Assembly (NCBI GenBank): GCA_943327755.2
Contig: CALPYF020000017.1
Coordinates: forward strand, 1 to 64,000
Origin: Deinococcus hopiensis KR-140
Lineage (GTDB): Bacteria; Deinococcota; Deinococci; Deinococcales; Deinococcaceae
Length of the DNA: 64,000 bases
Direction: 5' to 3'
Shown: one piece after another, positions 41,240-54,023 of the stretch
How the letters are laid out: every line of letters starts with the position of its first letter
Position numbering within the stretch: position 1 is the stretch's first letter
Program-made: the position numbers and the translations under genes
Notes under the pieces: generated by a model
Seen by the model: the letters and a program-made list of their open reading frames with translations, nothing else
Told to the model about the DNA's origin: nothing
The model's database searches: none

Positions 41240-41329
41240 ATATCCCTCCGGGATGGGGTGATGATTGAAAGGCGATGGTCGATGGAGAAGGGACGGTCTA
41301 TCGACCATCGACCTTCACCCATCGGCGCT

Positions 41330-43720
<2,391 letters not shown>

Positions 43721-43843
43721 GGGGTGATGCCTCCCTGGGCTGTGGAGAAGGGCAAAAAATCTGAGGGGCCAGGCGTCTGAAGGTCTGAGGGGGTCAGCGG
43801 AGTCCGGTTCTGGACGCCGTGACCGTTCGACCCTCGACCCAGG

Positions 43844-44329
<486 letters not shown>

Positions 44330-44643
44330 GCGGGCCTCCCACGGGCGGGGTGGAATGAGTGTGTTCCAGAGGGGTGGAAGCTGAGTTGTCTGACCGTCCC
44401 CATCTAAACACACCAAGGTTGGAAAAGGGTGCGCGGGTGGGCACAGTTGCCCCTGCCCCCCCGCCAGCCGGGGTGTCCGGCCCTCCCCCGCCGGGGTGGA
44501 CAGGCGCGCGCCGGGCCGACGCGCGACCCCGGCGCGGCGGAAGTGCTAGCGTGGGGGCATCACCCGCTGTTCGCCGTCCCACTGCACCTCACGGTGGGCC
44601 GCCCTGATTCCGCGCGGCGCTGGCCGCTTCACGAGGTCGCGCC
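44330..44643. promoter_or_regulatory. Divergent control region, hydroxylase operon and GAF regulator
   Basis: 314 bases without a gene. It holds the start signals for coxS-like (GGGAGG at its left end) and the GAF regulator (GAGG at its right end). CCAAGGTTGG (44413-44422) is a short inverted repeat in the middle, a candidate operator, and a C-rich tract follows. No consensus -10/-35 pair is evident on either strand. Confidence 0.4.
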
Positions 44644-45876
44644 ATGAACGACAGATTGACGCTGGAACGGCAGCACCTGATCCGCGCCTGGCACCGCTTC
44701 GTGTCCCGGCAGCCCACGCCTGCCCCCGCCGACCCGCAGGCGCCGACTGACACGCCCGTCACGCAGGAGGTCGCGGCGTCCTGGGCGCGCTCGTCGCTGA
44801 CCGTGCCGCCCGAGCGGGTCAGTGCGCCCGTGAAGGCCGAGGCGGACGTGCAGCACGCGTGGCAGGAGAGCCCGCTGGAGTACGGCGTGCGCGGCCTGAT
44901 CCCGGAGCTGCGCCGCCTGGCCGAGGAGGCCGACCTGATCGTGGCAGTGGGGGACGTGGACGGCACGCTGCTGTGGACGCAGGGCAGCGCGCGCATGACC
45001 GGGCTGGCCCGCAGCGTGAATTTCGTGCCGGGCGGGCAATGGGGCGAGGGCAGCGTGGGCACGAACGCCCTGGCGCTGTCGCTGCGCACGCGCCAGCCGG
45101 TGCGGGTGTTCAGCGCCGAGCATTACGTGCAGACCGTGCACGACTGGGTGTGCTACTCCAGCCCGATCCGCGACACCGGGACGGGCGCACTGCTGGGCGT
45201 GCTGGACATCAGCAGCACCTGGGAGCACAGCACGCCGCTGGGACTGGCGAGCGCCCGGCACTACGCCGCGCAGATCGAGCAGGCCATCGGGGGGCGGCCG
45301 CGCAGCCCGGCGGCGGCGCTGAACCTCGCGTTCTGCGGTCCGGCGCGCGTGACGTTCGGCGGGCAGCACCTGCACCTCACGCCCCGGCAGCATGAACTGT
45401 TGTGCGTGCTGGCCCTGAACCCGGGCGGCCTGAGTCTGGACGCGCTGCACGCGCACGTGTACGGGGATCAGCCGATCAGCCTGAGCACCCTGAAGTCGGA
45501 GGTGAGCACGCTGCGCGCGCTGCTGGGCGGGCAGATCGCGTCGCGGCCGTACCGCCTGAGCATGCCGCTGACGCTGGACGTGCAGCGCGTCGAGGATCTG
45601 CTGCTGGCCGGGCGGGTGGGCGAGGCGGCCGACCTGTACGACGGGCCGCTGCTGCCGCACTCGGCGTCGCCGCTGCTGACGTACTGGCGCGAGTACCTGG
45701 ACGCGGCGCTGCGGGGGGCGGTATGCCGGTCGGGGGACCCGGACCTGCTGTGGCGGTACGCGTCGCGCTTCGACGACCCGGAATGTCTGGACACCCTGGA
45801 GACCCTGCTGCCGGAGGGTGATCACCGCCGCCCGGTCGTGCGGGCGCGGCGCGCGGCGCTCGACGCGGCCCCCTGA
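44644..45876 (+). CDS. GAF-domain regulator with a C-terminal winged helix
   Basis: The protein has 410 residues. The N-terminal half resembles the sensor part of AcoR-like activators: EVAASWARS near 40, LIVAVGDVDGTLLWTQGSAR near 99, GEGSVGTNALALSLRTRQPV near 133 (GAF). A winged helix of OmpR/SARP type lies at about 230-310 (LHLTPRQHELLCVLALNPGG, LSTLKSEVSTLRALLGG). There is no AAA domain, so it is not a sigma-54 activator. It diverges from the molybdenum hydroxylase operon across 314 bases and is the likely regulator of it. ATG 44644 follows GAGGTCGCGCC. Confidence 0.8.
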   Translation: MNDRLTLERQHLIRAWHRFVSRQPTPAPADPQAPTDTPVTQEVAASWARSSLTVPPERVSAPVKAEADVQHAWQESPLEYGVRGLIPELRRLAEEADLIVAVGDVDGTLLWTQGSARMTGLARSVNFVPGGQWGEGSVGTNALALSLRTRQPVRVFSAEHYVQTVHDWVCYSSPIRDTGTGALLGVLDISSTWEHSTPLGLASARHYAAQIEQAIGGRPRSPAAALNLAFCGPARVTFGGQHLHLTPRQHELLCVLALNPGGLSLDALHAHVYGDQPISLSTLKSEVSTLRALLGGQIASRPYRLSMPLTLDVQRVEDLLLAGRVGEAADLYDGPLLPHSASPLLTYWREYLDAALRGAVCRSGDPDLLWRYASRFDDPECLDTLETLLPEGDHRRPVVRARRAALDAAP

Positions 45877-45928
45877 CCGCCGGGCACCCCGGCCGTCGGC
45901 GTCCGTCGCGTAGGGTGGGGGGCACCCG

Positions 45929-47161
45929 ATGACCCCACCTGTTCCTGCCGCCCGCCTGTCCCCGACCGCCGCGCTGATCCTGCTGGCCCTGAGTGTGGTC
46001 CTCGGCATGAGCCCCTGGTTCAGCGCGGCCGCCGCCCTGCCGCAGCTGCGCGAGGGCTGGGGCCTGAACGCCGTTCAGGGGTCGTGGCTGACGCTGGCGG
46101 TGCAGCTGGGCTTCGTGCTGGGCGCGGTGCTGAGTGCCGCGCTGAACCTCGCCGACCGGGCGCAGCCGCGCGTGCTGATCGCGGTGGGGGCGCTGCTGGC
46201 CGCGGGCGCGAACGCGGCCCTGCTGCTGCACCCGGGCCTGTGGGGGGCGCTGCTGGCCCGCGCGGGCGTGGGGGCGGCGCTGGCGCTCGTGTACCCCCCG
46301 GCGCTGCGGGCCATGAGCACCTACTTCTCGCGGGGGCGGGGGCTGGCACTGGGGGTCATGGTGGGCGCGCTGACGCTGGGGTCGGCCAGTCCTCATCTGG
46401 TGAACGGGCTGGGCGGCGCGGACTGGCGGGTGGTGGTGGGCGTGACGAGTGCACTGGCGGCGCTGGGCGGGCTGCTGGCGCTGCCGGTCCCGCCCGGTCC
46501 ACTGGCGACGAAGGCCCCGCCATTTCGTCCGGCGCAGGCGTGGCGGGTCCTGACGGCGCGCGGCCCGGCGCTGGCGACCCTGGGGTACCTCGGGCACATG
46601 TGGGAGCTGTACGCCATGTGGACGTGGTTCGCGCTGTTCTTCGGCGGGGTGCTGACCGGGGCGGGGCAGCCGGACGCGCTGCAGGGGGCGGCGCTGGCGA
46701 CCTTCGGGGTGGTGGGGGTGGGTGCGCTGGGCTGCGTGGTGGGCGGCGTGCTGGGGGACCGCTGGGGCCGCACGCGCCTGACGGAGCTGTCCATGTGGCT
46801 GTCGGGCGGCGCGGCGCTGCTTCTGGCTGGGCTGCTGCTGTGGGGCGACCCGTCCCCGGGGGTGGTGCTGGCGCTGAGTCTGTTCTGGGGCTTCTGGATC
46901 ATCGCGGACAGCGCGCAGTTCAGCACGGTCATCAGTGAGATCGCGCCGGGCCCGTACGTGGGGACGGCGATGACGGCGCAGCTGGCCCTGGGGTTCACGC
47001 TGACCGCCGTGACGATCGCGCTGGTACCGCTGCTGCTGCCGCGCCTGGGCTGGGGGGGGCTGTTCGCGCTGTGGGCCCTGGGGCCGCTGCTGGGGGCGGT
47101 GGCGATGCGGGCGCTGCGGGGCACGCCGGACGCCGTGCGGATCGCGGGGGGACGCGGGTAG
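45929..47161 (+). CDS. MFS transporter
   Basis: The protein has 410 residues and 12 predicted helices. An opening VVLGMSPWFSAAAALPQLRE near 22-41 resembles the NarK/YnfM-like and 'MFS transporter' group, and GVLGDRWGRTRL near 274 is the inter-helix motif (GxLxDRxGRRxx). Its substrate is unknown. It starts 52 bases after the GAF regulator in the same direction and may be co-regulated, perhaps supplying the substrate of the hydroxylase. ATG 45929 has a TAGGGT 10 bases upstream. Confidence 0.82.
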   Translation: MTPPVPAARLSPTAALILLALSVVLGMSPWFSAAAALPQLREGWGLNAVQGSWLTLAVQLGFVLGAVLSAALNLADRAQPRVLIAVGALLAAGANAALLLHPGLWGALLARAGVGAALALVYPPALRAMSTYFSRGRGLALGVMVGALTLGSASPHLVNGLGGADWRVVVGVTSALAALGGLLALPVPPGPLATKAPPFRPAQAWRVLTARGPALATLGYLGHMWELYAMWTWFALFFGGVLTGAGQPDALQGAALATFGVVGVGALGCVVGGVLGDRWGRTRLTELSMWLSGGAALLLAGLLLWGDPSPGVVLALSLFWGFWIIADSAQFSTVISEIAPGPYVGTAMTAQLALGFTLTAVTIALVPLLLPRLGWGGLFALWALGPLLGAVAMRALRGTPDAVRIAGGRG

Positions 47162-47237
47162 CGGGGCGGTTGAAGGCCGGAGATGAACGGTCTCGCTAGA
47201 CGAGACGACACTGTGTGGGCGCATTCAGGTGTATTTG

Positions 47238-47253
47238 GTGTAAGATGTACACT
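47238..47253 (+). promoter_or_regulatory. Promoter and possible operator of ndh
   Basis: TACACT (47248-47253) is a good -10 box about 95 bases before the ndh start. It overlaps the inverted repeat GTGTA-N5-TACAC (47238-47252). A second inverted repeat, TCTCG-N5-CGAGA, lies at 47191-47205. No clear -35. The long leader and overlapping palindrome suggest regulation. Confidence 0.5.
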
Positions 47254-47348
47254 GTTGCCGTGTGGAGGCCGGAGGCTTCCAGCGGTGTTTATGAGCCGGT
47301 GGGAGCACTCCCACTCGACTCGTGAATTCGTTCACAGGAGAAAGAGAC

Positions 47349-48488
<1,140 letters not shown>

Positions 48489-48506
48489 AGCCAGTTCATT
48501 CCCCAG

Positions 48507-48538
48507 GACCCCCGAGCCCCCACGTGGCGCCGGGGGTC
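48507..48538 (+). terminator. Terminator of ndh
   Basis: GACCCCCG (48507-48514) and CGGGGGTC (48531-48538) form an 8-bp stem followed by TCTTTC, 18 bases after the ndh stop. Confidence 0.75.
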
Positions 48539-48617
48539 TCTTTCGCGCTGTAGGCCCTCTGGCCTACCCTCCACACCTGCGGCCTCCGGCTGTCCCCCCG
48601 GCCTCTACACTCGGGTC

Positions 48618-49091
48618 ATGCGCCTTCCCCTCCTGATTATCCTGGCCCTGCCCGCCGCGCTGGCCTCCTGCAGCGGCATGTTCGAGAAACACAACGCCGA
48701 CCGCGCCGAGCAACTCAAGATCGACAACGCCCTGTACTTCCGCACACAGTGCGTCCAGGCACTGGAACGCGCCCGCGCCACCGCCACGCCGCAGCAGCTC
48801 CCCGCCGGTCTGAACGGCAAGCCCTGCACCTCCGGCCTGCTGGGCGACTACGCGATCAGCCAGGACATGGGCGACACGATCAAGAGCAGCGTCATCACCC
48901 TGGACCCGAACCGCCTGAGCGACTACACCCTCACTGTGACCAGCCTGAACGGCAAGACCTTCAGTTACGTGGACCGCGGCGACGCCGAAGCGGCCGCCGA
49001 GCAGAACGGCACCTACACCGAAACAGCCCCCGACGTCGTCAGCGAGGACACCGACACCAGCACCGTCAACGTCGATCAACAGACGCCCTGA
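48618..49091 (+). CDS. Small lipoprotein of unknown function
   Basis: The protein has 157 residues. The lipoprotein signal RLPLLIILALPAALASCSG has its Cys at 18. The mature protein resembles a pilin-like or type IV prepilin accessory pattern in its middle (YFRTQCVQALERARATATP, PCTSGLLGDYAIS) with two cysteines that may pair, and ends in a Thr/Asp-rich tail. TACACT lies 6 bases before ATG 48618 (leaderless). A terminator (49111-49140) follows. Family not recognised. Confidence 0.75.
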   Translation: MRLPLLIILALPAALASCSGMFEKHNADRAEQLKIDNALYFRTQCVQALERARATATPQQLPAGLNGKPCTSGLLGDYAISQDMGDTIKSSVITLDPNRLSDYTLTVTSLNGKTFSYVDRGDAEAAAEQNGTYTETAPDVVSEDTDTSTVNVDQQTP

Positions 49092-49110
49092 AGACCGCTG
49101 TCACCACGAG

Positions 49111-49140
49111 GCCCCAGCCTGCCGACTCCGGCGCTGGGGC
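49111..49140 (+). terminator. Terminator of the small lipoprotein gene
   Basis: GCCCCAGC (49111-49118) and GCTGGGGC (49133-49140) form an 8-bp stem followed by TTTGCTTTG. Confidence 0.75.
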
Positions 49141-49153
49141 TTTGCTTTGACCA

Positions 49154-49217
49154 GACTACATAGGCAGACTGAGCTTGACAATCAGCCAACCAAGACAGAC
49201 TATGTATACAGACATAG
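49154..49217 (+). promoter_or_regulatory. PadR promoter and operator region
   Basis: TTGACA (49175-49180) is followed at 20 bases by TATGTA. The inverted repeat CTATGT-N6-ACATAG (49200-49217) overlaps that -10, and a further half-site, CTACATAG, lies at 49156-49163. ATGT/ACAT arms are typical of PadR operators, so the PadR gene downstream is probably autoregulated. Confidence 0.65.
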
Positions 49218-49278
49218 CTATGCAGGGGCGGCAACCACGCGGGACGCTGCGCGGCCAAAGCCCCACCTCGGAGCACCC

Positions 49279-49608
49279 ATGAACCCAGACCTGCTGCGCG
49301 GCAACCTCGACCTGATCCTCCTGACCCTCCTCGAACAGCACCCCCTGTACGGCTTCGCGATCATCCAGGCCGCCCGCGACCGCACCGGCGGGTACTTCGA
49401 CTTCAAGGAAGGCAGCCTCTACCCCGCCCTGCACCGCCTGGAAGCCGAAGGCCTCCTCGCGGCGCAGCACGGCGAAACCGGCCGCAACGGCAAACCCCGC
49501 AAGTACTACGCCATCACCGACCGGGGCCGCGACACCCTGAACGCCAAGCGGCAGGAATTCACCGCCTTCACCGGAGCCGTCCAACAGCTCGGCGGGACCG
49601 GCGCGTGA
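49279..49608 (+). CDS. PadR-family transcriptional regulator
   Basis: The protein has 109 residues of the short (subfamily 2) PadR type: LRGNLDLILLTLLEQHPLYG at 6-25, FDFKEGSLYPALHRLEAEGL near 41-60 and GKPRKYYAITDRGRDTL near 73-89. It is a winged-helix repressor. ATG 49279 follows CGGAGCACCC. Its stop overlaps the GTG of the next gene (GTGA), the usual pairing of PadR with permease-prefix-domain membrane proteins, where it senses drugs or envelope signals. Confidence 0.92.
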   Translation: MNPDLLRGNLDLILLTLLEQHPLYGFAIIQAARDRTGGYFDFKEGSLYPALHRLEAEGLLAAQHGETGRNGKPRKYYAITDRGRDTLNAKRQEFTAFTGAVQQLGGTGA

Positions 49609-50717
49609 CTGCCACTACCCACGCGCCCCCCCGCGCGCTCACGGCGTACCTGCGGCGCGCCACCTGGGGCCTGCCCGAACCCCGCCGCCAGGAACTCTGG
49701 GACGAACTCGAAGAACACGTCCTGACGCGCGCCGACCACCTGATCATCAGCGGCCTCACCCCCACTCAGGCCACCGCCCAGGCCATCCGTGAACTCGGCC
49801 CTCCAGCCCACGTGACCCTGGGCATGGCAAAGGTCTACTCCATGCCCAAACTCATCCTTGCCGCTGGCACCCTCGCCCTGGCCCTCAGCGCCGGCCTCTA
49901 CGCCCTCGCGGGCGGCAGCGAGCCTGCCGTGCATATCCCCGTCGTGAAAGGCACGCTCCCGCAGCCCATCTGTCAGCCGGGCAAAGTACCACAGGAAAAA
50001 ATTGCCACTATTGTCAGCCAGGACAGCACCACCTGCTACATCCCGACAAGCTCTACCGATCTGCTTCCGGGCGCCTACGTCAGCGAAGCGACGGTCCGCT
50101 CTCTTGCGGAGTCCCTCGGCCTGAAGGTCACCATGCGACCTGATGGCTGGATGAATGTGGCTGACCGTGAAGGACGTATGAGCTTCTCATCGCGGGCGGT
50201 CAGCGTCCAGAACGGAATGCACTATTTCGACGTCACCAACATTCCCCACGTGCTGCGGATCGCGTCACCCGTCAGCTTCTCTGGCTTCGACCATCCCGTG
50301 GTTCGCACCGACAGAGCCGCCTATGATCTCTCCCCGGCAAGTGGAGTCGACGTGTACGGCAGCTTCTCCACGGTCTTCTGGCAGATGGTTGTCAGAGTGT
50401 CCAATCTCACAGTGAACCTCGACGCCCGATACACCCATGTCATCAGGACCGATCAGCCCGAGGGGGAAGTGGTGATGTTGACGTCCGCCAGAGGCCAGAA
50501 GTATGCGTTCAGTTTCGCTGAGGTGAAGAAAGGTGGCCTCATCACCATCCCCTCCGCTGAACAAAAACTCCGCTGGACTTCCGACCCGGGAAAGCTAGAA
50601 GTGCAGGGCAACGTGGGGCGGCCACAAGCGGTGCTCATGCGCGTGTCCAACGTCCCCCTGGACAACCTGAAGTCCGGCATCTTCATGCCTGCTCAGGCGA
50701 CGTCCGACGCCCGCTAA
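49605..50717 (+). CDS. Permease-prefix-domain membrane protein coupled to PadR
   Basis: The protein has 370 residues. Residues 10-70 (YLRRATWGLPEPRRQELWDE, then LTPTQATAQAIRELGPP) match permease prefix domain 1 / DUF1700. One helix follows (LILAAGTLALALSAGLYALAG near 83). The rest, about 265 residues, is an extracytoplasmic domain with two cysteines (PICQPG near 121, TTCYIP near 142). The C-terminal domain has clearly lower GC and a different codon style from the N-terminal part, a possible fusion of an acquired segment. GTG start overlaps PadR. Its last four bases overlap the stop of the convergent gene. Confidence 0.75.
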   Translation: MTATTHAPPRALTAYLRRATWGLPEPRRQELWDELEEHVLTRADHLIISGLTPTQATAQAIRELGPPAHVTLGMAKVYSMPKLILAAGTLALALSAGLYALAGGSEPAVHIPVVKGTLPQPICQPGKVPQEKIATIVSQDSTTCYIPTSSTDLLPGAYVSEATVRSLAESLGLKVTMRPDGWMNVADREGRMSFSSRAVSVQNGMHYFDVTNIPHVLRIASPVSFSGFDHPVVRTDRAAYDLSPASGVDVYGSFSTVFWQMVVRVSNLTVNLDARYTHVIRTDQPEGEVVMLTSARGQKYAFSFAEVKKGGLITIPSAEQKLRWTSDPGKLEVQGNVGRPQAVLMRVSNVPLDNLKSGIFMPAQATSDAR

Positions 50718-51172
50718 ACCTCTTCTCCGCTCCGCCCGGTCCATTCTTCCAGCAGGTACTGGAGTCTGGTCTGGGCGTTTTCCTGGCTGCCGTACACGCT
50801 GCGGATGAGGTCCCCGCCGGGCGCGAAGGCGAGCCAGTGGGGGGTGCCTTCGGTGTGCCAGTGGCGGGCGAGGGTGCCGGTGAGGTCGAGGGCGACGGGG
50901 AACGGGAGTTTCGCGTAGGTCTGCGCGAATTTTTGCAGGGTGGGTTCGACGTCCTCTCTGGGGAGCTGGCGGTGGCCATGGCTGGTGTGCACGGCGAGGA
51001 GGTGGACGGCGTCGCCGAATTCGGCGTGGAGGCGTTTGAGGAAGGGGATGCCGCGGGAGACGCAGCCGGGGCATTCGAGGTTGAAGGTCATGACCAGCCC
51101 GGGTCGCGCCCAGTCCTGTGGTGAGGGGAGGGGGTCGCCGTGGACGAAGTCGGTGGGGGCGGGCCAATCCAT
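50714..51172 (-). CDS. Thioredoxin-fold (TlpA/AhpC-like) protein
   Basis: The protein has 152 residues without a signal peptide. The redox motif is CPGC in TFNLECPGCVSRGIPFLKRL near 30-49, with LLAVHTSHGHRQ near 58 and GTPHWLAFAPGGDLIRSVYG near 108 completing the fold (cis-Pro region TPH). It is likely a cytoplasmic thiol oxidoreductase. The minus-strand stop (TAG) and the plus-strand stop of the neighbouring gene (TAA) share bases 50714-50717. It is divergent from the ABC binding protein gene. Confidence 0.8.
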   Translation of the reverse strand: MDWPAPTDFVHGDPLPSPQDWARPGLVMTFNLECPGCVSRGIPFLKRLHAEFGDAVHLLAVHTSHGHRQLPREDVEPTLQKFAQTYAKLPFPVALDLTGTLARHWHTEGTPHWLAFAPGGDLIRSVYGSQENAQTRLQYLLEEWTGRSGEEV

Positions 51173-51216
51173 GCAGGCAGCGTACTGGACGGGCGGGGCG
51201 GGCCTATGCTGGGCGC

Positions 51217-51984
51217 ATGAAGCGTTTCGTGATGATTGCGGCGGTGCTGGGCGTGGCGGTGGCGGGCGTGTCGCAGGCGGCGACGGTGGCCGAGGTGAAG
51301 AAGAAGGGCGTGCTGGTGCTGGGGACGGACCCGACGTTCGCGCCGTTCGAGTTCAAGGGGCCGGACGGAACGATTCAGGGCTTCGAGATCGATCTGGCGC
51401 GGGCGGTGGCGAAGGATCTGGGCGTGCGGCTGGAGATCCGCGCGGTGGGGTTCGGGGCGTTGATGCCGCAGGCGGTCACGTCGGGCCGGGTGGACATGGC
51501 GATCAGTGCGATCACGATCACGCCGGAGCGGGCGAAGGTGGTGTCGTTCAGTCAGCCGTACTTCCGGTCGGCGCAGGTGTTCATCGTGCGGGCCGGGAAT
51601 CCCGGGAAGTTCGCGTGGCCCGCGAGCGTGAAGGGGAAGGTGATCGGTGTGCAGGGGAACACGACGGGGCAGTTCGTGGCGAACGACACGCTGAAACCGA
51701 AGGGCGCGACGCTGAAGGTGTATGACGATTTCGCGGCGGGACTGGCGGACGTCCGGGCCGGGCGGATCGCGGCGCTGGTCGGGGACGCGCCGACGGTGGA
51801 TGACCTGAAAAAGCGCCTGCCGGGGCAGTTCGAGCAGGCCGGGAAGGACCTGGCGGCCGAGGATTACGGCATGGTGTTCAGGAAGGGCAGTGATCTCGCG
51901 GCCGCCGCGAACAGGACGCTGGCGCGCCTGAAAGCCAGCGGGGAGTACCAGAAATTGCTGAACAGGTGGATCGTGCAGAAGTAA
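51217..51984 (+). CDS. Amino-acid ABC transporter substrate-binding protein
   Basis: The protein has 255 residues. Signal peptide KRFVMIAAVLGVAVAGVSQA. SBP family 3 features: GVLVLGTDPTFAPFEFKGPD near 31-50, FEIDLARAVAKDLGVRLE near 57, SGRVDMAISAITITPERA near 91. It delivers a polar amino acid to the permease, probably the one at 53008-53703, from which it is separated by two minus-strand SMR genes. ATG 51217 lies 6 bases after TATGCT (leaderless). Confidence 0.92.
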   Translation: MKRFVMIAAVLGVAVAGVSQAATVAEVKKKGVLVLGTDPTFAPFEFKGPDGTIQGFEIDLARAVAKDLGVRLEIRAVGFGALMPQAVTSGRVDMAISAITITPERAKVVSFSQPYFRSAQVFIVRAGNPGKFAWPASVKGKVIGVQGNTTGQFVANDTLKPKGATLKVYDDFAAGLADVRAGRIAALVGDAPTVDDLKKRLPGQFEQAGKDLAAEDYGMVFRKGSDLAAAANRTLARLKASGEYQKLLNRWIVQK

Positions 51985-51991
51985 CGGCGTC

Positions 51992-52042
51992 AGCGGGGGC
52001 CGGAGGGGAGGTGGGGTGTCCACCGGACCTCCGGCCCCCGCT
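51992..52042. terminator. Long bidirectional terminator
   Basis: AGCGGGGGCCGGAGG (51992-52006) and CCTCCGGCCCCCGCT (52028-52042) form a perfect 15-bp stem. It lies between the ABC binding-protein gene and the convergent SMR pair and can serve both; GTATTT follows on the plus strand. Confidence 0.8.
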
Positions 52043-52055
52043 GTATTTGGGGGTG

Positions 52056-52379
52056 TTACGGGGTGAGGCTGAGGACAGCAAGACTGCCGAGGATCAGGGC
52101 GAGTCCTGCCCAGCCGGTAGGGGTCAGGCGAGCGCCGTCGATGCGCCTGCTGAGCAGGGCGGTGGTGACGATGCCCAGACCGCCCCAGAGGGCGTAGGCG
52201 ACGGCGACCGGCAGGTCGCGCGCGGCGAGGCCGATCAGGCTGAAGGCGGCCAGGACGGTCAGGACGGCGCCCACGAAGTACGCGGGCCGGGCGAGACCGT
52301 CGCTGCGTTTCAGGAGGAGGTTCGCCAAGACGTCCAGCGCAGCGGCGCCGAGGATCAGGAGGGCGGTGGCAGCCGTCAT
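52056..52379 (-). CDS. SMR-family transporter, second subunit
   Basis: The protein has 107 residues and four helices (TALLILGAAALDVLANLLLK near 5, LPVAVAYALWGGLGIVTTAL near 56). Its first helix carries Asp (ALDVLAN) where EmrE-like proteins have the conserved Glu, which suggests it works as one half of a heterodimer, as in MdtIJ or EbrAB. Its ATG overlaps the stop of the partner (ATGA). The substrate could be polyamines, guanidinium or cationic drugs. Confidence 0.85.
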   Translation of the reverse strand: MTAATALLILGAAALDVLANLLLKRSDGLARPAYFVGAVLTVLAAFSLIGLAARDLPVAVAYALWGGLGIVTTALLSRRIDGARLTPTGWAGLALILGSLAVLSLTP

Positions 52380-52798
52380 GCGGGCTGCCCCCCGGTGGGT
52401 GCGGGGCGGGCCGGTTGGTCTGCTGTGGTCTGCGCGTCTGCCGTGGGCTGTGCGTCCGTGGTGGACTGCCCGGTGGTGGGGTGCCGGGTGCCGCGGCTCA
52501 GAAGGGCGCTGCCGAGCAGCAGGCCACCCAGCGCCAGCAGGTGCGCGGGGGGCAGGTGTTCACCCAGCAGCGTGGCGCCCAGGACGGTCAGGCTCAGGAG
52601 GCCCAGCGCTTCCCAGGTGGCGAAGGCCACAGCGACCGGGATCTGCCGGAACGCGCGGGAGAGCAGGTAGAACGCGCCGGTCAGCTGGGCGTACGTGAGC
52701 AGCGTGTGCGTCAGCGGCTGGTCGTGCAGGTGTTTCAGGCTGAGGGTGCCGCTGACCTCCAGGGCAATCGCGGTCAGGAGGTACAGCCAGGCGCGCAT
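52376..52798 (-). CDS. SMR-family transporter, first subunit
   Basis: The protein has 140 residues. Four helices with the proton-coupling Glu in the first (LLTAIALEVSGTLSLKHL, Glu14) and QIPVAVAFATWEALGLLSLT near 52. The last 32 residues are an added Thr/Ala/Pro-rich tail (TTGQSTTDAQPTADAQTTAD). ATG 52798 has GGAAGG 10 bases upstream. It is coupled by a 4-base overlap to the second subunit, so the pair is probably a heterodimeric exporter. Confidence 0.87.
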   Translation of the reverse strand: MRAWLYLLTAIALEVSGTLSLKHLHDQPLTHTLLTYAQLTGAFYLLSRAFRQIPVAVAFATWEALGLLSLTVLGATLLGEHLPPAHLLALGGLLLGSALLSRGTRHPTTGQSTTDAQPTADAQTTADQPARPAPTGGQPA

Positions 52799-52940
52799 GG
52801 GTGGATCACCTTCCGTGGGGCGTGGGGGTGGTCGGGGCCGCCCCGGGCTTCTGCCGTTCAGCGTACCGGGTCGTGTGGCGGGGATGGGGTGAGGATGCAC
52901 GTTTCGTGAAGGGGGGACGCGGGCGGGGCAGGTTCTGTCC

Positions 52941-53007
52941 TATGGTGTGGCGGTGATGGTGTCCGCGTGATGGTTCTCAGTGGTGTCGTGTCCGGCGGGG
53001 CGCGCCT

Positions 53008-53011
<4 letters not shown>
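52941..53011 (+). promoter_or_regulatory. Leaderless promoter with two overlapping upstream ORFs before the permease
   Basis: TATGGT (52941-52946) is followed at 6 bases by GTG-ATG-GTG-TCC-GCG-TGA (52953-52970). This stop overlaps ATG 52970, which opens a 13-codon ORF (MVLSGVVSGGARL) whose TGA (53009-53011) overlaps the permease GTG (53008). Ribosomes loading at the 5' end could pass by termination-reinitiation to the permease. Whether these are real peptides is untested. Confidence 0.45.
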
Positions 53012-53702
<691 letters not shown>

Positions 53703-53703
<1 letters not shown>

Positions 53704-53836
53704 TACGGACTCCGGTTGAAAGGTTTGCAAAATCTTTCAACCCGAGCGGAGCGAGGAGGAGAGAAACGGGTTCCGGTCGTGGAGTTGACAACCCGGTGTG
53801 GTTCCGGGTTGTCAACGAAACAAACGGAATCCGTAT
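53703..53836 (+). repeat. Deinococcus intergenic repeat (copy B)
   Basis: 134 bases bounded by inverted ends ATACGGACTCCG (53703-53714) and CGGAATCCGTAT (53825-53836). Inside are two further hairpins: TTGAAAGG-TTTGCAAAAT-CTTTCAA and GTTGACAACCCGG-N-CCGGGTTGTCAAC. It aligns with the reverse complement of 2422-2575. It follows the permease stop codon and the end pattern suggests a MITE or small noncoding repeat. Confidence 0.7.
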
Positions 53837-53858
53837 GAGCGCGGGCTGAGCGAAGAGA

Positions 53859-53880
53859 GGCGGCATGGGCCGCCTTTTTT
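53859..53880 (+). terminator. Terminator of the ABC permease
   Basis: GGCGGC-ATGG-GCCGCC forms a 6-bp GC stem followed directly by TTTTTT, a strong intrinsic terminator, after repeat copy B. Confidence 0.85.
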
Positions 53881-53984
53881 CGTATGTCCGTAGAGGTTGT
53901 GGCCTGCTGAGGGGCCGGGGTGGCGTCGGTGATCTGGCGTGTGGCTTCTGCATGAGGTGGCGCATCGCCACTACGCTCATTCTG

Positions 53985-54023
53985 CTATTTGCGAAATAGG
54001 TGACATTGTTCTATAATTTACAT
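53985..54023 (+). promoter_or_regulatory. Consensus promoter with palindrome, no adjacent gene
   Basis: TTGCGA (53989-53994), a 17-base spacer and TATAAT (54012-54017) make the best sigma-70-like promoter in the window. The -35 lies in CTATTT-GCG-AAATAG (53985-53999), a perfect inverted repeat. The next credible start codon in this direction is 54380, which has its own leaderless -10. Bases 54024-54367 have no convincing ORF. Confidence 0.7.
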
